Positions 11,894 to 21,853 of a stretch of 64,000 bases of DNA are shown one piece after another. Under the pieces are notes generated by a model. That model ran no database searches. It saw only the letters and a program-made list of their open reading frames with translations, and had not been told where the DNA came from. Every line of letters starts with the position of its first letter. The stretch's first letter is position 1. This DNA is from Craspedostauros australis (lineage: Eukaryota > Bacillariophyta > Bacillariophyceae > Mastogloiales > Achnanthaceae): positions 1,426,001-1,490,000 of the forward strand of contig JAMXDE010000007.1 in the NCBI GenBank assembly GCA_026770025.1, in the 5' to 3' direction. The position numbers and the translations under genes were made by a program.

Positions 11894-13024
11894 CTACGAA
11901 TGAACACCACGACGATTGGCCGACGAGGCCGCTCGGCTGCTGGGCAAGGTTCCCGTGATGGAACTGAAGTTGGTGTCATCGTCATCGTCATCGTCGCCAC
12001 CCTGCGTCGATGTCATTTGGGTATCATCCTGTCCCATGTCATCTTCATCCTCGTCGTCATCATCATCATCATCATCGCCGTCGCCGTTCAAGGCAGCTTC
12101 GGCGCGACTGCCGTAACTCATCGACGCCGGCAACGAAAGGCGCTGCGTCGAATTGGGTTCCTGTGGCAGGTAGATGCGCGACACGCCGCTCCAGTATCCG
12201 TAGACTGTGACGAGCGTGACGACAGGAAGGAGAGTGAGGGAGAAGGCGCATCCGTGCTGATACCGATTGAAGGTGGTCATGAAGGCGGCCGCGGTGTGCG
12301 ACAGGAGGACCCAGAAGAGGGCCGCGTTGCCGCCCGACCGAGTGTTCCCGAGGTATCCGCCAAAGGCGCGGCGTTCCGGGATCATCTCCGTGAGGGTGCC
12401 GCCGCCGCGCGGGAAGATGAGGCGCCTGCGGATGCCGAAGAAGGTGAAGAGCATCCAGAAGACGTCGAGGATGCAGAAGAGGAAGGACTGGATGGCGGAG
12501 ATGAACAGGCTGGGCACGGCGGGGCAGCTGGGCTGGTACAAGACGCCGATGTCACCCGATTCGCTGGCCAGGAGAGAGCCGAAGAAGAGGACGGCGTGCA
12601 TGCCACCGTATCCAGTGCCGGCCGCCAGTCCACACGCCATGTCGTTCAATTCCAACTTCAACTTGGCCACGCTCACTTCCGTGGCTTGGGATGGGTGGCT
12701 ATCGCCCTGCTCCGTCTGCCGGATGGATTGCTGGATGACGTGCTCGACCTTGTGATAGAGGTTGACGAAGGCGCAGCGGAAGAGGAACTGCGAGATCACG
12801 CCCGGGAGGATGGCGGCCCACGGTGCCTCGAATCCAATGAGAGGATCGAGGAGGAACCAGAGGATCGCGGAAGTGACGGTGGAGAGCAGGAAGAAGAATG
12901 CCGCCGTGATGAAGACGATGATGAGCTGCGCCTTGGGGAAGGTGATCTGGAAGAAGAGGCACAGGACGGGTGCGAAGCCCAGAAGGGCGGATCCCCACAC
13001 CAGTGCCTTGCTGTCGGCTGTCAT
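11894..13024 (-). CDS. APH1: APH-1, scaffold subunit of gamma-secretase
   Basis: The 376-residue protein has about seven hydrophobic segments and the order of motifs of Aph-1, the multi-pass ER/Golgi membrane subunit that holds presenilin, nicastrin and PEN-2 together. The family hallmark GxxxGxxxG helix motif is present (G132, G136, G140). The segment around QFLFRCAFVNLY matches the conserved third membrane helix. The later segment ending in LDVFW and the segment LLSHTAAAFMTTFN (H243) match helices 5 and 6. The position corresponding to the other conserved membrane histidine (H171 in human numbering, from memory) appears to be Asp187. There is an extra ~35-residue Arg/Gly loop between helices 5 and 6, and a ~70-residue Asp-rich tail after residue ~305 that animal homologues (about 260 residues) lack. 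Single exon; start ATG at 13022-13024. Confidence 0.8.
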   Translation of the reverse strand: MTADSKALVWGSALLGFAPVLCLFFQITFPKAQLIIVFITAAFFFLLSTVTSAILWFLLDPLIGFEAPWAAILPGVISQFLFRCAFVNLYHKVEHVIQQSIRQTEQGDSHPSQATEVSVAKLKLELNDMACGLAAGTGYGGMHAVLFFGSLLASESGDIGVLYQPSCPAVPSLFISAIQSFLFCILDVFWMLFTFFGIRRRLIFPRGGGTLTEMIPERRAFGGYLGNTRSGGNAALFWVLLSHTAAAFMTTFNRYQHGCAFSLTLLPVVTLVTVYGYWSGVSRIYLPQEPNSTQRLSLPASMSYGSRAEAALNGDGDDDDDDDDEDEDDMGQDDTQMTSTQGGDDDDDDDTNFSSITGTLPSSRAASSANRRGVHS

Positions 13025-14552
13025 GGCGGAGATGAATTCTCGTCGAGCGTTAGCAGAGTGTCGCGCTCTTAATCGTATATGGTATGCTCGTATTCAGGAG
13101 ATCAGCGACGATGGGTTGCCCTCAATGGTCTGTCGTCTGTTGTTGCCGTGCGACGTTGTGGTTGGTGCTGTTGTTGTTGATGGCAAAGGCGATTGAAATG
13201 GCGACTCTGTGGAAGCAGACGGTGGTGCCGAAGATGATCTGATCAATGCGGTCCTCCACAAGGCACGAGATGAGCAACTGTGTGCCCTGTCGACCATCAC
13301 GATTGTCATCATTGCTCGTTGTGTTTTGGCCATCTTTTCTTTCTCCTTGTTTTGACTTTTCGACAGATTTCCAATGTTAAACAGCGAACACCGACACTGA
13401 CAGGCGCGCAATTGAGCAACGGTCAATGTGGTGGGCAGTTGTAGTCGATGTAGTCAATGGCATGAAGGGATTGGAATGACCACGTTTGGAATGTACTCTG
13501 AATCATCAAACGTGGCTGCAGTTTTGGCCCACTTCTTGGGAACCAGCCCAAATCCATGATCGATCTATTCTCCGTCTCCTGATCATCATCCACCCATCTC
13601 ATGTTCTACTCTGGAATGTCTCGAGAGAGAGAGAGAGAGAGAGAGACAGTGGTTGGATGCGAGGATGGCAACGATAGCATCATCATTGTAATTCTCAGCG
13701 ACAGTGACAATCGCAGAGTAAGGAAGGTTGATCTGTGAGGATCTGAGGGATGATCCATGGTGGTGAAAGTGGACTTCATGATCATGTTCGGGCCGCCGAT
13801 CATCGTCGATTGCTGCCATACTTCTGATCCATTCCATGTCCATCCGATCTGTGCTTGATTGTCGTTCTTGCCGCATCAGAGTTCCTCCAGTATGCTCATC
13901 TGGAAACTCCAGTACAGCACCAACACTTGAATTTTCAGCAAAGCACAGAGTGTGCAAGAATATTGTTCCACACTCCAGGATGACACATGTACTCGTGCAT
14001 CATGGAAGTAGCAGCAACAGGATGTACCATATCATGTGTTGCTGTATATTCTATAAAATAATGTAATACTCGCATTGTATTGTACATAGCGCTCATCCAC
14101 AATGGATGGCCATCACCTCTCCGGAGAGAGAGAGTTTCGCGATTGTTCGTGGACATCCGTGCTTGTTTGCGAGATCCGCCAAATTCAATCACATAGCCAA
14201 CGGACACGACCCAACCAGGTGTCACGAACGCGGCCGTTTTGCTGCGCAACGCCCACTCTTATTTTGTGCCACAGCGAGCGGAATCCATTGATACCCACAC
14301 ACACACACGTGCACAACGCAGTATAGTAGCTCCTCTCGGACAGCATTGCTTTTCGTATCTTCAGTCCACTCCACAAACGAATAGTCGGAGTATGGGGAAA
14401 AGAGAGGGGACGCAACAGTGATAGTGACAGCGACAGCGACCATTGAATAGATGCACAACGCAATACTATCCTCTTCTATACAATAGAATACAGCGCAAAC
14501 GTAAACGCAACATCGGTAGTCGTACTCAACGACTGCTATACCAGAGCCCACC
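13025..14552. other. Divergent intergenic region
   Basis: This 1.5-kb region between the divergent APH-1 and coiled-coil genes holds a (GA)n microsatellite at about 13622-13646 and a CACACACA run near 14294-14310. Small open frames are present but none is convincing. It presumably contains both promoters; no sharp motif was identified. Confidence 0.4.
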
Positions 14553-16823
14553 ATGAGCAGAGCCATTCAGTCCATCCTGAAGCGCAGTCCGCTGAGACGA
14601 GCAGAACCAGAGCTGTCGACGGCCGTCTCCACAGAATCCAGGGAATCCACAGACAGCAAACATCAGGACCGGATGATGCTGCCGACGCAGAGCGTGCTGA
14701 TGGGCACAGTCACCACAGCGGATGCAGGTGACGCAGTCGATCGCTCGGACGACAAGATTCAGAAGCACATGCTCAAGATGAAGCTGCCGCAGACGCCGAA
14801 TGCTCAGGACGACGATGACAGCGACAGCAATGACAATGCGATTGACGCCAACGCTGGCGATCGCAGCCGAACGAACAGCGACAATGCGCAATCGCTGGAT
14901 GAACTGCGCCACCGCGAAAAGGCGATGCATCAGGCGCTCGAAGTCGTGTGCCGCGTGGCTGCGATGGACACGGACCAGTACCAGACCAAGCTCGTGGAGA
15001 ATGCGCTGCCGCAGATACCGGATCACGGCGCCAACCTCAACACTGCGCATGTGGCAAGGCTTTCGCAATCCGTGCACAAGTTCCATGCCTCCGTCACGAA
15101 TCTGCAGCATGAGAATGCGATGCAAACGACCGAAATCCAGGAACTGCAGGCAGAGCTGCGGCACGTGCGCGAGCATGAGAAGCAGCTCAACCGGGCATTG
15201 CACAAGCTGCACAGACGCAACCAGCGTCTCAAGGAGAAGCTCAAAGGCAAGGACACCATCGCGGCCAAGATCATGCATCAGGTGCAAAGCCGCGTCAACA
15301 ATCAGCAGCGCAAGCAGGACGAGGACTTTCTCAAGCTGGCAACGCAGGTGCAGCAGCATGAGCTCAACATGGTGCATCTGCAACGCGCGGCAAGGGAGCG
15401 CACCAGTTCCAACTTCTCCGACATGGACGGCCTGCAGGACTTTGACGGTGCCTCCAGCGTCGGCAGCGTCAACACATCGCAATCGCTCTTCACGGATGAC
15501 GGCATTGCCAGTTTGCGCATCGAGAGCGACAGGTCGCAGCAGTGGCCGCCCATGGTCGAAGTCTATCCCAACCAGCATGACCGCCACTCGCCGCTGCCGC
15601 CGGGATTGGAGTTGCCGTCCACGCCGCCGCCGGTGGTGGCACCAACGCATCCCAAGGAAACGACGGTTAACTCGCGCATTGGCAAGCAATTCTCGGCCTT
15701 CTTTTCGGGAAGCAAGGTCGCGCAGCTCTACACGCTGTCGGTCCTCGCACCTGCGGGCATGCAGTTCGTCAAATTGCGGTTAGATGACGAGCAGGTCAAG
15801 CAATCGCCCACGTTAAATGCCGCAGGCGTCAAGGCGAAAACGAAACGCAATACAATTCAAGGCGGTGCTGTGGATGCCAACGGCAACGGTATGCCGTTGA
15901 TGGATCAGGACCTTGACGGAATTCAGGGCGGCCCGTGTTACGCGTTCGCTGTGTGCGGATACAATGGATTTGACTCCGATACCAACGTCAAGCCGACCTT
16001 CGGAGCGCGTCTCGTTTCCATCGACAAGGAGGTCGTGCCCGGCGCCATCACCGAGCAAGAGTTGCAGCAATGGATCTCCGAGAAAGGTCGGACAGTCAAG
16101 CTCACATTCCGCAATGATACTTGGAATGCAGCGCAGCGGGAACATCTCGAACGTTCATCTCAGCAGATCTCCAATACATCGCCAGCAGCAGCAGATCTCA
16201 GCAACACGACCACGCCGAATGCTGGCAGCCAGACCAAGACCGAGATCAATAGGCCATCCTTCTTGCGTCAACGAGCGGCCAGTTCCGATGCTACAGTAGG
16301 AGCCGCAAAGGCGAACAAGGCCAAAGTTGGCTTTTGGGGATTTTCGCCCGTCTTGACTCCCACCGGCACAGGCAGAAAAGCAAAAGCGGGCATCACGCCT
16401 GCCATGGCCTTGCCTCCGACCAACTCGCCCAAGAAGCTTGCACCAAGGACTGTGGCCAACAGAGACGCATCCAGCAGCAGCAGCTTACCGGAATCCCCGC
16501 CACAGATCGCGCGCAACCGCATCAACACGTCCGAATCTGGCAGTAGCAACGGCTCGGTCTCTTCCATGCTGAACCGCGTGCGCACGAAATCCGGTGAGGC
16601 GCTGCATCACTTCTCCGGCGACATCAAGAAATCCATGAGGATGTCGCCTGCACCCAAGAAAGCGGAAGGACCTGAAGCGGACAGCTCGAATAAGAATCCG
16701 ATGCGCAGCATCGGCAAAATGTTCGCCAGCAGCACGAGTATCGAAGAAGAAGCGCCGCAACCGCAAAAAGCACCGCAGGAAGACACGACCGTCAAGTTGA
16801 AAAATATGTTTTCATTTCGGTGA
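14553..16823 (+). CDS. Coiled-coil protein with a PDZ-like domain
   Basis: The 756-residue single-exon protein starts in a good context (cccaccATGa). Residues ~110-300 are predicted coiled coil by eye: heptad-like helices rich in Gln, Glu, Leu and His, including a segment around ENAMQTTEIQELQAELRH. Residues ~390-530 look like one globular domain: YTLSVLAPAGMQFVKLRL, then FGARLVSIDKEVVPG and a helix followed by KGRTVKLTFRND. This strand-helix-strand pattern, with 'L-x-x-I-D/N...V' and 'R-x-V-x-L-x-F', resembles PDZ-like ligand-binding modules. Both flanks are Ser/Pro-rich and basic, probably disordered. A scaffold or adaptor role is inferred; the partner is unknown. The gene converges on the SUMO-like gene, with only 128 bp between stops. 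Confidence 0.72.
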   Translation: MSRAIQSILKRSPLRRAEPELSTAVSTESRESTDSKHQDRMMLPTQSVLMGTVTTADAGDAVDRSDDKIQKHMLKMKLPQTPNAQDDDDSDSNDNAIDANAGDRSRTNSDNAQSLDELRHREKAMHQALEVVCRVAAMDTDQYQTKLVENALPQIPDHGANLNTAHVARLSQSVHKFHASVTNLQHENAMQTTEIQELQAELRHVREHEKQLNRALHKLHRRNQRLKEKLKGKDTIAAKIMHQVQSRVNNQQRKQDEDFLKLATQVQQHELNMVHLQRAARERTSSNFSDMDGLQDFDGASSVGSVNTSQSLFTDDGIASLRIESDRSQQWPPMVEVYPNQHDRHSPLPPGLELPSTPPPVVAPTHPKETTVNSRIGKQFSAFFSGSKVAQLYTLSVLAPAGMQFVKLRLDDEQVKQSPTLNAAGVKAKTKRNTIQGGAVDANGNGMPLMDQDLDGIQGGPCYAFAVCGYNGFDSDTNVKPTFGARLVSIDKEVVPGAITEQELQQWISEKGRTVKLTFRNDTWNAAQREHLERSSQQISNTSPAAADLSNTTTPNAGSQTKTEINRPSFLRQRAASSDATVGAAKANKAKVGFWGFSPVLTPTGTGRKAKAGITPAMALPPTNSPKKLAPRTVANRDASSSSSLPESPPQIARNRINTSESGSSNGSVSSMLNRVRTKSGEALHHFSGDIKKSMRMSPAPKKAEGPEADSSNKNPMRSIGKMFASSTSIEEEAPQPQKAPQEDTTVKLKNMFSFR

Positions 16824-16951
16824 TGCGCGTGGATTTGGATGCTCCTTGTATTATACAACAACAATGGATGTATTACACTTATGAAATTTCCTAAACTATT
16901 ATAGAAAGATTTGAGACACAACTACATGACTCTACTGCGCGCTGTGCATCA

Positions 16952-17869
16952 TCATGCCGCTGATGCTGGAAACGGGGAAAAGCATTCAATGATGTCGCCC
17001 TCCTTCAATCCGATTTCGGCCGACGTGTGATGCTGCGTCAATGACTGTCCCTGAAATGAAAATTGAAAGGCGTGGGCTGGATACCGTACGAGCTTGGCGT
17101 AATGTTGAAACAGCAACCGCAATCGTTGTGTCGTGCGTATTTTGAACCAAATCTTGATGTTGTTCTGTGTCGTGGAATAGGTATCAATGGGGACGGACAG
17201 AGCGGGAGGAGAGGAGACGATAACATTATTGTGAGTAGACACATCGGCATCATGACCGCAAAAAAAGACACTCGCAATGAAATGAGATGCAATGCAATGC
17301 AATGGACTTACCTGGTCCCTCACCACAACTGTAATGGCTTCCTGCAGAACGGGTTGCACCTGCACACGAACGCATTCCATGACATCGCCATCTTTCATAT
17401 GCAACTGCTGCGGCGTATGCGTGGCTTCCAAATACAATCCTTTATAGACAAATTGGACATCCTGCTGCGCTGCGGACAGCATGCGCGCCTTGTACGAATC
17501 GAACAATCGTTTCAATTTCTGGGTCGTCTTGAGTTGGAACCATAGAACGGAACCGGTCTGCTTGGGTTGGGAGGACGTGAGAATGCAAGAGAATGTGAGG
17601 AAGGCAAAGTATCGCGGCGAGTGTACGTGCAGCCGTCGCGCATGCGCGGCGTGGAAGAACATCAGCCACTTTGAAAGCCTCTTCACGACTGAACATTGCA
17701 CTGCGCTGCGCAACACTTCAGGCACACCACGCTGCACATGCGGACTCCTTGTCATGGTATAGCCGGAACGTACTTCATCTCGAACTTGGATCTTCAACAC
17801 TTCACATGGCGGATGGCGTGATGTTGTGCTGCGGGTTGTGTGCTGGAATGATGGCTCTGCGTCCGTCAT
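16952..17869 (-). CDS. Tandem SUMO-like domain protein (Rad60/Esc2/NIP45-type SLDs), three exons
   Basis: Exons are 17869-17774, 17557-17312 and 17164-16952. The introns are 216 bp (GTACGT...CAG) and 147 bp (GTAAGT...CAG), both phase 0 and both multiples of three, so an open frame also runs through them. The 184-residue product is two ubiquitin-fold domains in tandem. Domain 1 has VLWFQLKTTQKLKRLFDSY, VQFVYKG and MKDGDVMEC; domain 2 has IKIWFKIRTTQRLRLLF, FQFSFQG and LKEGDIIECF. These match SUMO's beta-grasp landmarks ('F-x-I-K-x-T-T-x-L', 'F-x-F-x-G', 'DGD-x-I'). Neither domain ends in Gly-Gly, so conjugation is unlikely. Tandem SUMO-like domains end the Rad60/Esc2/NIP45 genome-stability proteins, but here almost nothing else is present. 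The start at 17869 (gccATGa) gives a compact protein; the open frame extends upstream to 17926 without plausible coding character. Confidence 0.8.
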   Translation of the reverse strand: MTDAEPSFQHTTRSTTSRHPPCEVLKIQVRDEVRSGYTMTRSPHVQRGVPEVLRSAVQCSVVKRLSKWLMFFHAAHARRLHVHSPRYFAFLTFSCILTSSQPKQTGSVLWFQLKTTQKLKRLFDSYKARMLSAAQQDVQFVYKGLYLEATHTPQQLHMKDGDVMECVRVQVQPVLQEAITVVVRDQVSPLHCIASHFIASVFFCGHDADVSTHNNVIVSSPPALSVPIDTYSTTQNNIKIWFKIRTTQRLRLLFQHYAKLVRYPAHAFQFSFQGQSLTQHHTSAEIGLKEGDIIECFSPFPASAA

Positions 17870-19030
17870 GGCTGCTGTTGTTGCGGTTGTTGCGACTATT
17901 GTGAATAAGTGCGACCCTCTCTGCAATGGACTGCGTGGTCAGGGTTGATGGCAAACGCGTTGCTGGTGTCTCTCTCTGTTATATTGTCCGAAGTTGGATG
18001 GACGATGACGGGAGGATGATGAACTTGGAGTTGTCGCCTTGGAGTGATGGATCAATGAATGAGCTCGCCTGGTGGGAGTTGGTCAGTGCCTCTGGAAACC
18101 CTTGCTGATCTCGCACGCGAACACACGTCGATCTCCGGAATGCAATACGAAGAATGGCCAGCGATGTGATGTGGTTACTCTTGGTATGATTGCTGTCTTT
18201 GTCGTTCGCTTCCGCTGAGCTCTCCGTTCTTGAACTTGCCAATGTACGATGGCTTGATGTGCTGTCCTCTCCGATTTACTTCACAAGGGATGGTATGCGA
18301 GCAGACGAAAGATGATGCGCTGCCTCTGCTGATGCCTGCGATGGATGCGATCAGCATCTGCCTTGTGCCTCGTTGTTATCCTCTTGTGTGTTCGCTCTGT
18401 GCTTGTTCTGTGACATGGCCATGCCCGTTCCGTCACGCTGTCACACGAGGCTGTTGGTGGTTGCTGTAGCCATTCTTCTTTCTTTGGCTGTTGGATGCAG
18501 AAAATGTCGATCAAACTTTCTGTTGTGACCACAAAACTGTGACAAATGTGGCAACCTAAAATTCTCGCAACGCCAAAAAATTGGTCACGGCCAACAAATT
18601 CGAAGGTCCCACCAAGAATCCGGGATTCGCGTTTGTTCCGTGCAACATCAATGCGAGAGTGTTTGAATCACGAGATCGTCGTGTTCGCATGAGTCGAACT
18701 TCGTGGGATTTCGCCAAGCGCGCGTAAATCACGAATCCAACCCACCAACTCGATCAACACAATCGTTTCGGGAACACAACACGACGGCGGTGACTGGCGC
18801 TGCTCTCGGGATGCACCACGGCATCATCAGATCACAGGCGAAGCGCACGTGATGTGGCTCTGCGTGCCTGCACTGTACCCTGTCCCGCTGTTCGTGGACA
18901 GTCACACATGTACTATACTTGCTCTGTTGCTGCAGCTCCATCGCACTGTCGCAGCGTCGAGGAGAGCAGAGTAGACTCCTCTATTGGCTTCTAGTATCAC
19001 ATTGGAGGCACTTATTTTGGAGCTATCCCT
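17870..19030. other. Intergenic region
   Basis: About 1.16 kb between the SUMO-like gene and the 3' end of the secreted Cys-rich gene, both on the minus strand. No domain-bearing frame, RNA gene or repeat was recognised. Confidence 0.4.
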
Positions 19031-21853
19031 TCACGAGCATGCCAACGGGTTCGGTTCGGGGCAGTCCAAGCCTGCATCGCTGATGGTGTACGTCTTTGTG
19101 CTGTCCCCGCCGCACATGTCTTCTTGGACACAATTCTGGCACTGACCCGGGTCATCCCGTCCAGGTCCTTCTTTGCAGACTCCCTCTTTGATGATGATAT
19201 CGTTGCTTGCTTGTGGGCTGCTGGCAGCGTTCGCGCATGCTGCGATTCCATCGCACGCACCCTTTTCGATGGTCACGCTTCCTTTGAAGTCCTTCGAGTT
19301 TCTATAAATGGAGTTGCAAGCAGATGGACCTTGGCACGCATTCTCCCCAACAAATACATTGGCCACAACAGGAGGGGTGCTCGCAGATGTGACTTGCCCA
19401 TTGCGCTTTGCCAAGTCGGCGCATGAACCAGCACCATTGCAAGCTCCATTCGCGACTCTCACATTGCCATATATTTTCAGACCGAAGCTTTGACAACTAC
19501 TGCCCCCGACACATGCCGCTGGTCCGATCACTCTGTAGCCAACCTCGTCGAGGTTAGGATTGTTGCCCATCCGACCAAAAGCATAGCATCCTGCATATCC
19601 CGTGCAGCTCTCGAGGATGATGGTATCAGGGGCCACGTATCGGCATGCATAAGTGTCTGTGCACGAATCTTCACTCACTGTCATGACCCCAACACCCTGT
19701 GTGATTGAACAAGAGAAACTTGTGTCCGTGCAGCACTTTCCATCGCATGCTGTCGTCACAGCGTTCCCATTGCCAGTGAACAGTTTCTTCTGTTTTGCAA
19801 CTGTTGCCAACAGAGCTTCGGTCACGCTCGCATCGTTCTTGATCTTGTTGAAACGTTTCTGGGCTTCCTCCAGTGTCACAACCTGAGGAGGCGTATTGTC
19901 TCCGCATCCAAAGATGCTCTTGATCATCCTATCTGTGCCATCAGTCAGGGCATTCACTGAAGCAATGAATTCGGCGCATGTGCCTGTATCATCGTCACAG
20001 CGGAGTCTATCATCGATGGTGTTGAAGGTGGAGTCGATATTGCCCGGACCTTCAAGGCATCCGACCTCAAGCAAACGATTGTCGACGGTTGGACCTGCCG
20101 ATGGAATGCTTGACGGGAGCTGAGAGGGAGCCATGGAAGGAAGTGAACTCGGAGCAGCAGATGGTAGAGCGGATGGGAGATCGGATGGCATGCTCGATGG
20201 TAGCTGAGACGGCCCAGCAGACGGAATACCCGTCGGACCAGCAGATGCGAGGCTGGTCGGATGTGCCGATGCAAGTGGGGTGGGGACGGGCGTGGGAAAG
20301 AATGTCGGACAATCCGTCGGCAATGTATCCTTCCCGATGCAGTACTCGGGAACCATATCGCCCGTCGGATTGTAATTGCTGTCTCTACCTCCCTTCGGAC
20401 ATGCTCCGTCCGCATCGTTGACAAGGTAATACTCGTCCCACTCACACTCCGACTCCGTCATACATCCCTTGCAACTGCTGTCACCGCCAATGCACCCACC
20501 AGGCGGAACAATGATGTCCGTTCTCATCCTGTCACTGAATCCCAGCTTCTCACATGAGCTGTTATGACCGGCGCAGCCACCATCGCCGATCGTCAGGCTT
20601 CCTTTGTACTTGCCACCAGGACCACGATTGACAGTGGAATGGGCATCCTTGCAGGCATGATCGCCAACACAAGCATCCGATCCAATGTGGATATGACATT
20701 GCATTCGAATGGATGATGATTCTTGTGCGATGCGTCGTCCAGCTGCATTGCATGCTTCTGATCCGAGACATGCACCGTTCTGGACGATCACGTCACCATA
20801 GGATCGATGTCCCACTCCCTCGCATGATCGTGCACTCGTGCATGCGACTTCGCCCACGAAAGTGATGCCAACGAGGATGGGATTAGGATTGGCGTCGTTC
20901 TGATTCATTGACTCACATGCACTGGTCCCAGTGCACGAAGAGTCCAGAATGAGAGGATTGGGTCCCATGTCCTTGCATGCCGAGTCCCCAGTGCACGCAG
21001 TGATGGCAACAGTCATGAATGGCAGTGTGGTGTGCATAGCAGAGGCGGGAGAATCTGCTGTGGAAGCACACCCGGACGATCCTTGGCAACATGGGTTGGT
21101 GACGGGTGGCGATTGGGCCATGCCGATGGCCATGCATGTTGCCTTCATCGCATCCGGCCGTTCGGTGACAAGGGCCATCCCGGTATCTGCCAGCAAGGTG
21201 AGCTGCTCAGCGAGCGCTGCGTTCATCGCATAGCGGTTGAATAGCTTGCGCGCCGCTCCCTCGCCCAAGTCTCCTGCGCATCCGAAGTAGTTCTGTAGGT
21301 CTTGGGACTTCTTGACAGCAAGGACGGCCTCACGGCATGATGCCTTGGAAGCGTTGCACATGATGAGCTTGGCTTCAGCTTCAGATGATGTGAGGGTGGT
21401 GGTACCTGTGGGCTTGCAGATGACGACGATGGTGGAATCGAAGTCAAGGTGCGTCTTTGGTGTATCCGTGATGGGAGTTGGTGCGGTTGTCGGTGCTGAT
21501 GTTGGTGGTGATGTTGCTTCAGATGGTGGCGAAGTCGGTTCAGGGGTCTCCTCCGTGGTTGGCTGCGATGTGGGGAATGTCGCAGAGGCGAAAGTCGGAG
21601 AAGCCGTTGGTTGTCGGGTACCGCCGGCAGACTTGTTCCTCTTGGCACCCGCCTTCGAGTTTCTCACTTCGCCGTCGCCATCGAGGGGATTGCCACCAAT
21701 GGTGACCTTCAACCGACGAGTGGCTTCCAAGGTGAGGAACATCTCATCGACCACATCTTTGGTCATGTCACGGCGGAGGTGAAGGCGAGACTTGGCTGTC
21801 ACGAACGAGGGAGCCAGGATGATGGTGAGAATGAATGCTTTGATGTTGATCAT
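19031..21853 (-). CDS. Secreted Cys-rich repeat protein with duplicated domain and Pro/Ser mucin-like linker
   Basis: The 940-residue single-exon protein starts with a clear signal peptide (MINIKAFILTIILAPSFVTA). Residues ~80-135 are a Thr/Ser/Pro linker. Two homologous halves follow (about 135-500 and 590-935), separated by a linker of repeated P-S-x-x-P-S units. Each half opens with a helical Cys-containing module (FGCAGD...ARKLFNRY in the first, IFGCGD...AQKRFNKI in the second). A run of ~25-residue repeats follows, with strand-like V-x-I, then GxCxGxxAC. That spacing suggests a right-handed beta-helix stabilised by Cys pairs, as seen in many large diatom surface proteins (from memory). 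No membrane anchor is seen at the C-terminus (PNPLACS). Likely cell-wall or extracellular; enzymatic function is not indicated. The two halves imply internal duplication. Confidence 0.8.
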   Translation of the reverse strand: MINIKAFILTIILAPSFVTAKSRLHLRRDMTKDVVDEMFLTLEATRRLKVTIGGNPLDGDGEVRNSKAGAKRNKSAGGTRQPTASPTFASATFPTSQPTTEETPEPTSPPSEATSPPTSAPTTAPTPITDTPKTHLDFDSTIVVICKPTGTTTLTSSEAEAKLIMCNASKASCREAVLAVKKSQDLQNYFGCAGDLGEGAARKLFNRYAMNAALAEQLTLLADTGMALVTERPDAMKATCMAIGMAQSPPVTNPCCQGSSGCASTADSPASAMHTTLPFMTVAITACTGDSACKDMGPNPLILDSSCTGTSACESMNQNDANPNPILVGITFVGEVACTSARSCEGVGHRSYGDVIVQNGACLGSEACNAAGRRIAQESSSIRMQCHIHIGSDACVGDHACKDAHSTVNRGPGGKYKGSLTIGDGGCAGHNSSCEKLGFSDRMRTDIIVPPGGCIGGDSSCKGCMTESECEWDEYYLVNDADGACPKGGRDSNYNPTGDMVPEYCIGKDTLPTDCPTFFPTPVPTPLASAHPTSLASAGPTGIPSAGPSQLPSSMPSDLPSALPSAAPSSLPSMAPSQLPSSIPSAGPTVDNRLLEVGCLEGPGNIDSTFNTIDDRLRCDDDTGTCAEFIASVNALTDGTDRMIKSIFGCGDNTPPQVVTLEEAQKRFNKIKNDASVTEALLATVAKQKKLFTGNGNAVTTACDGKCCTDTSFSCSITQGVGVMTVSEDSCTDTYACRYVAPDTIILESCTGYAGCYAFGRMGNNPNLDEVGYRVIGPAACVGGSSCQSFGLKIYGNVRVANGACNGAGSCADLAKRNGQVTSASTPPVVANVFVGENACQGPSACNSIYRNSKDFKGSVTIEKGACDGIAACANAASSPQASNDIIIKEGVCKEGPGRDDPGQCQNCVQEDMCGGDSTKTYTISDAGLDCPEPNPLACS

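Noticed and set aside
11831-13072. Long plus-strand frame opposite APH-1
   Set aside because: It is an antisense shadow; the minus strand has clear Aph-1 motifs and membrane segments.
14526-15689. Long minus-strand frame opposite the coiled-coil gene
   Set aside because: An antisense shadow caused by biased codon use; no domain.
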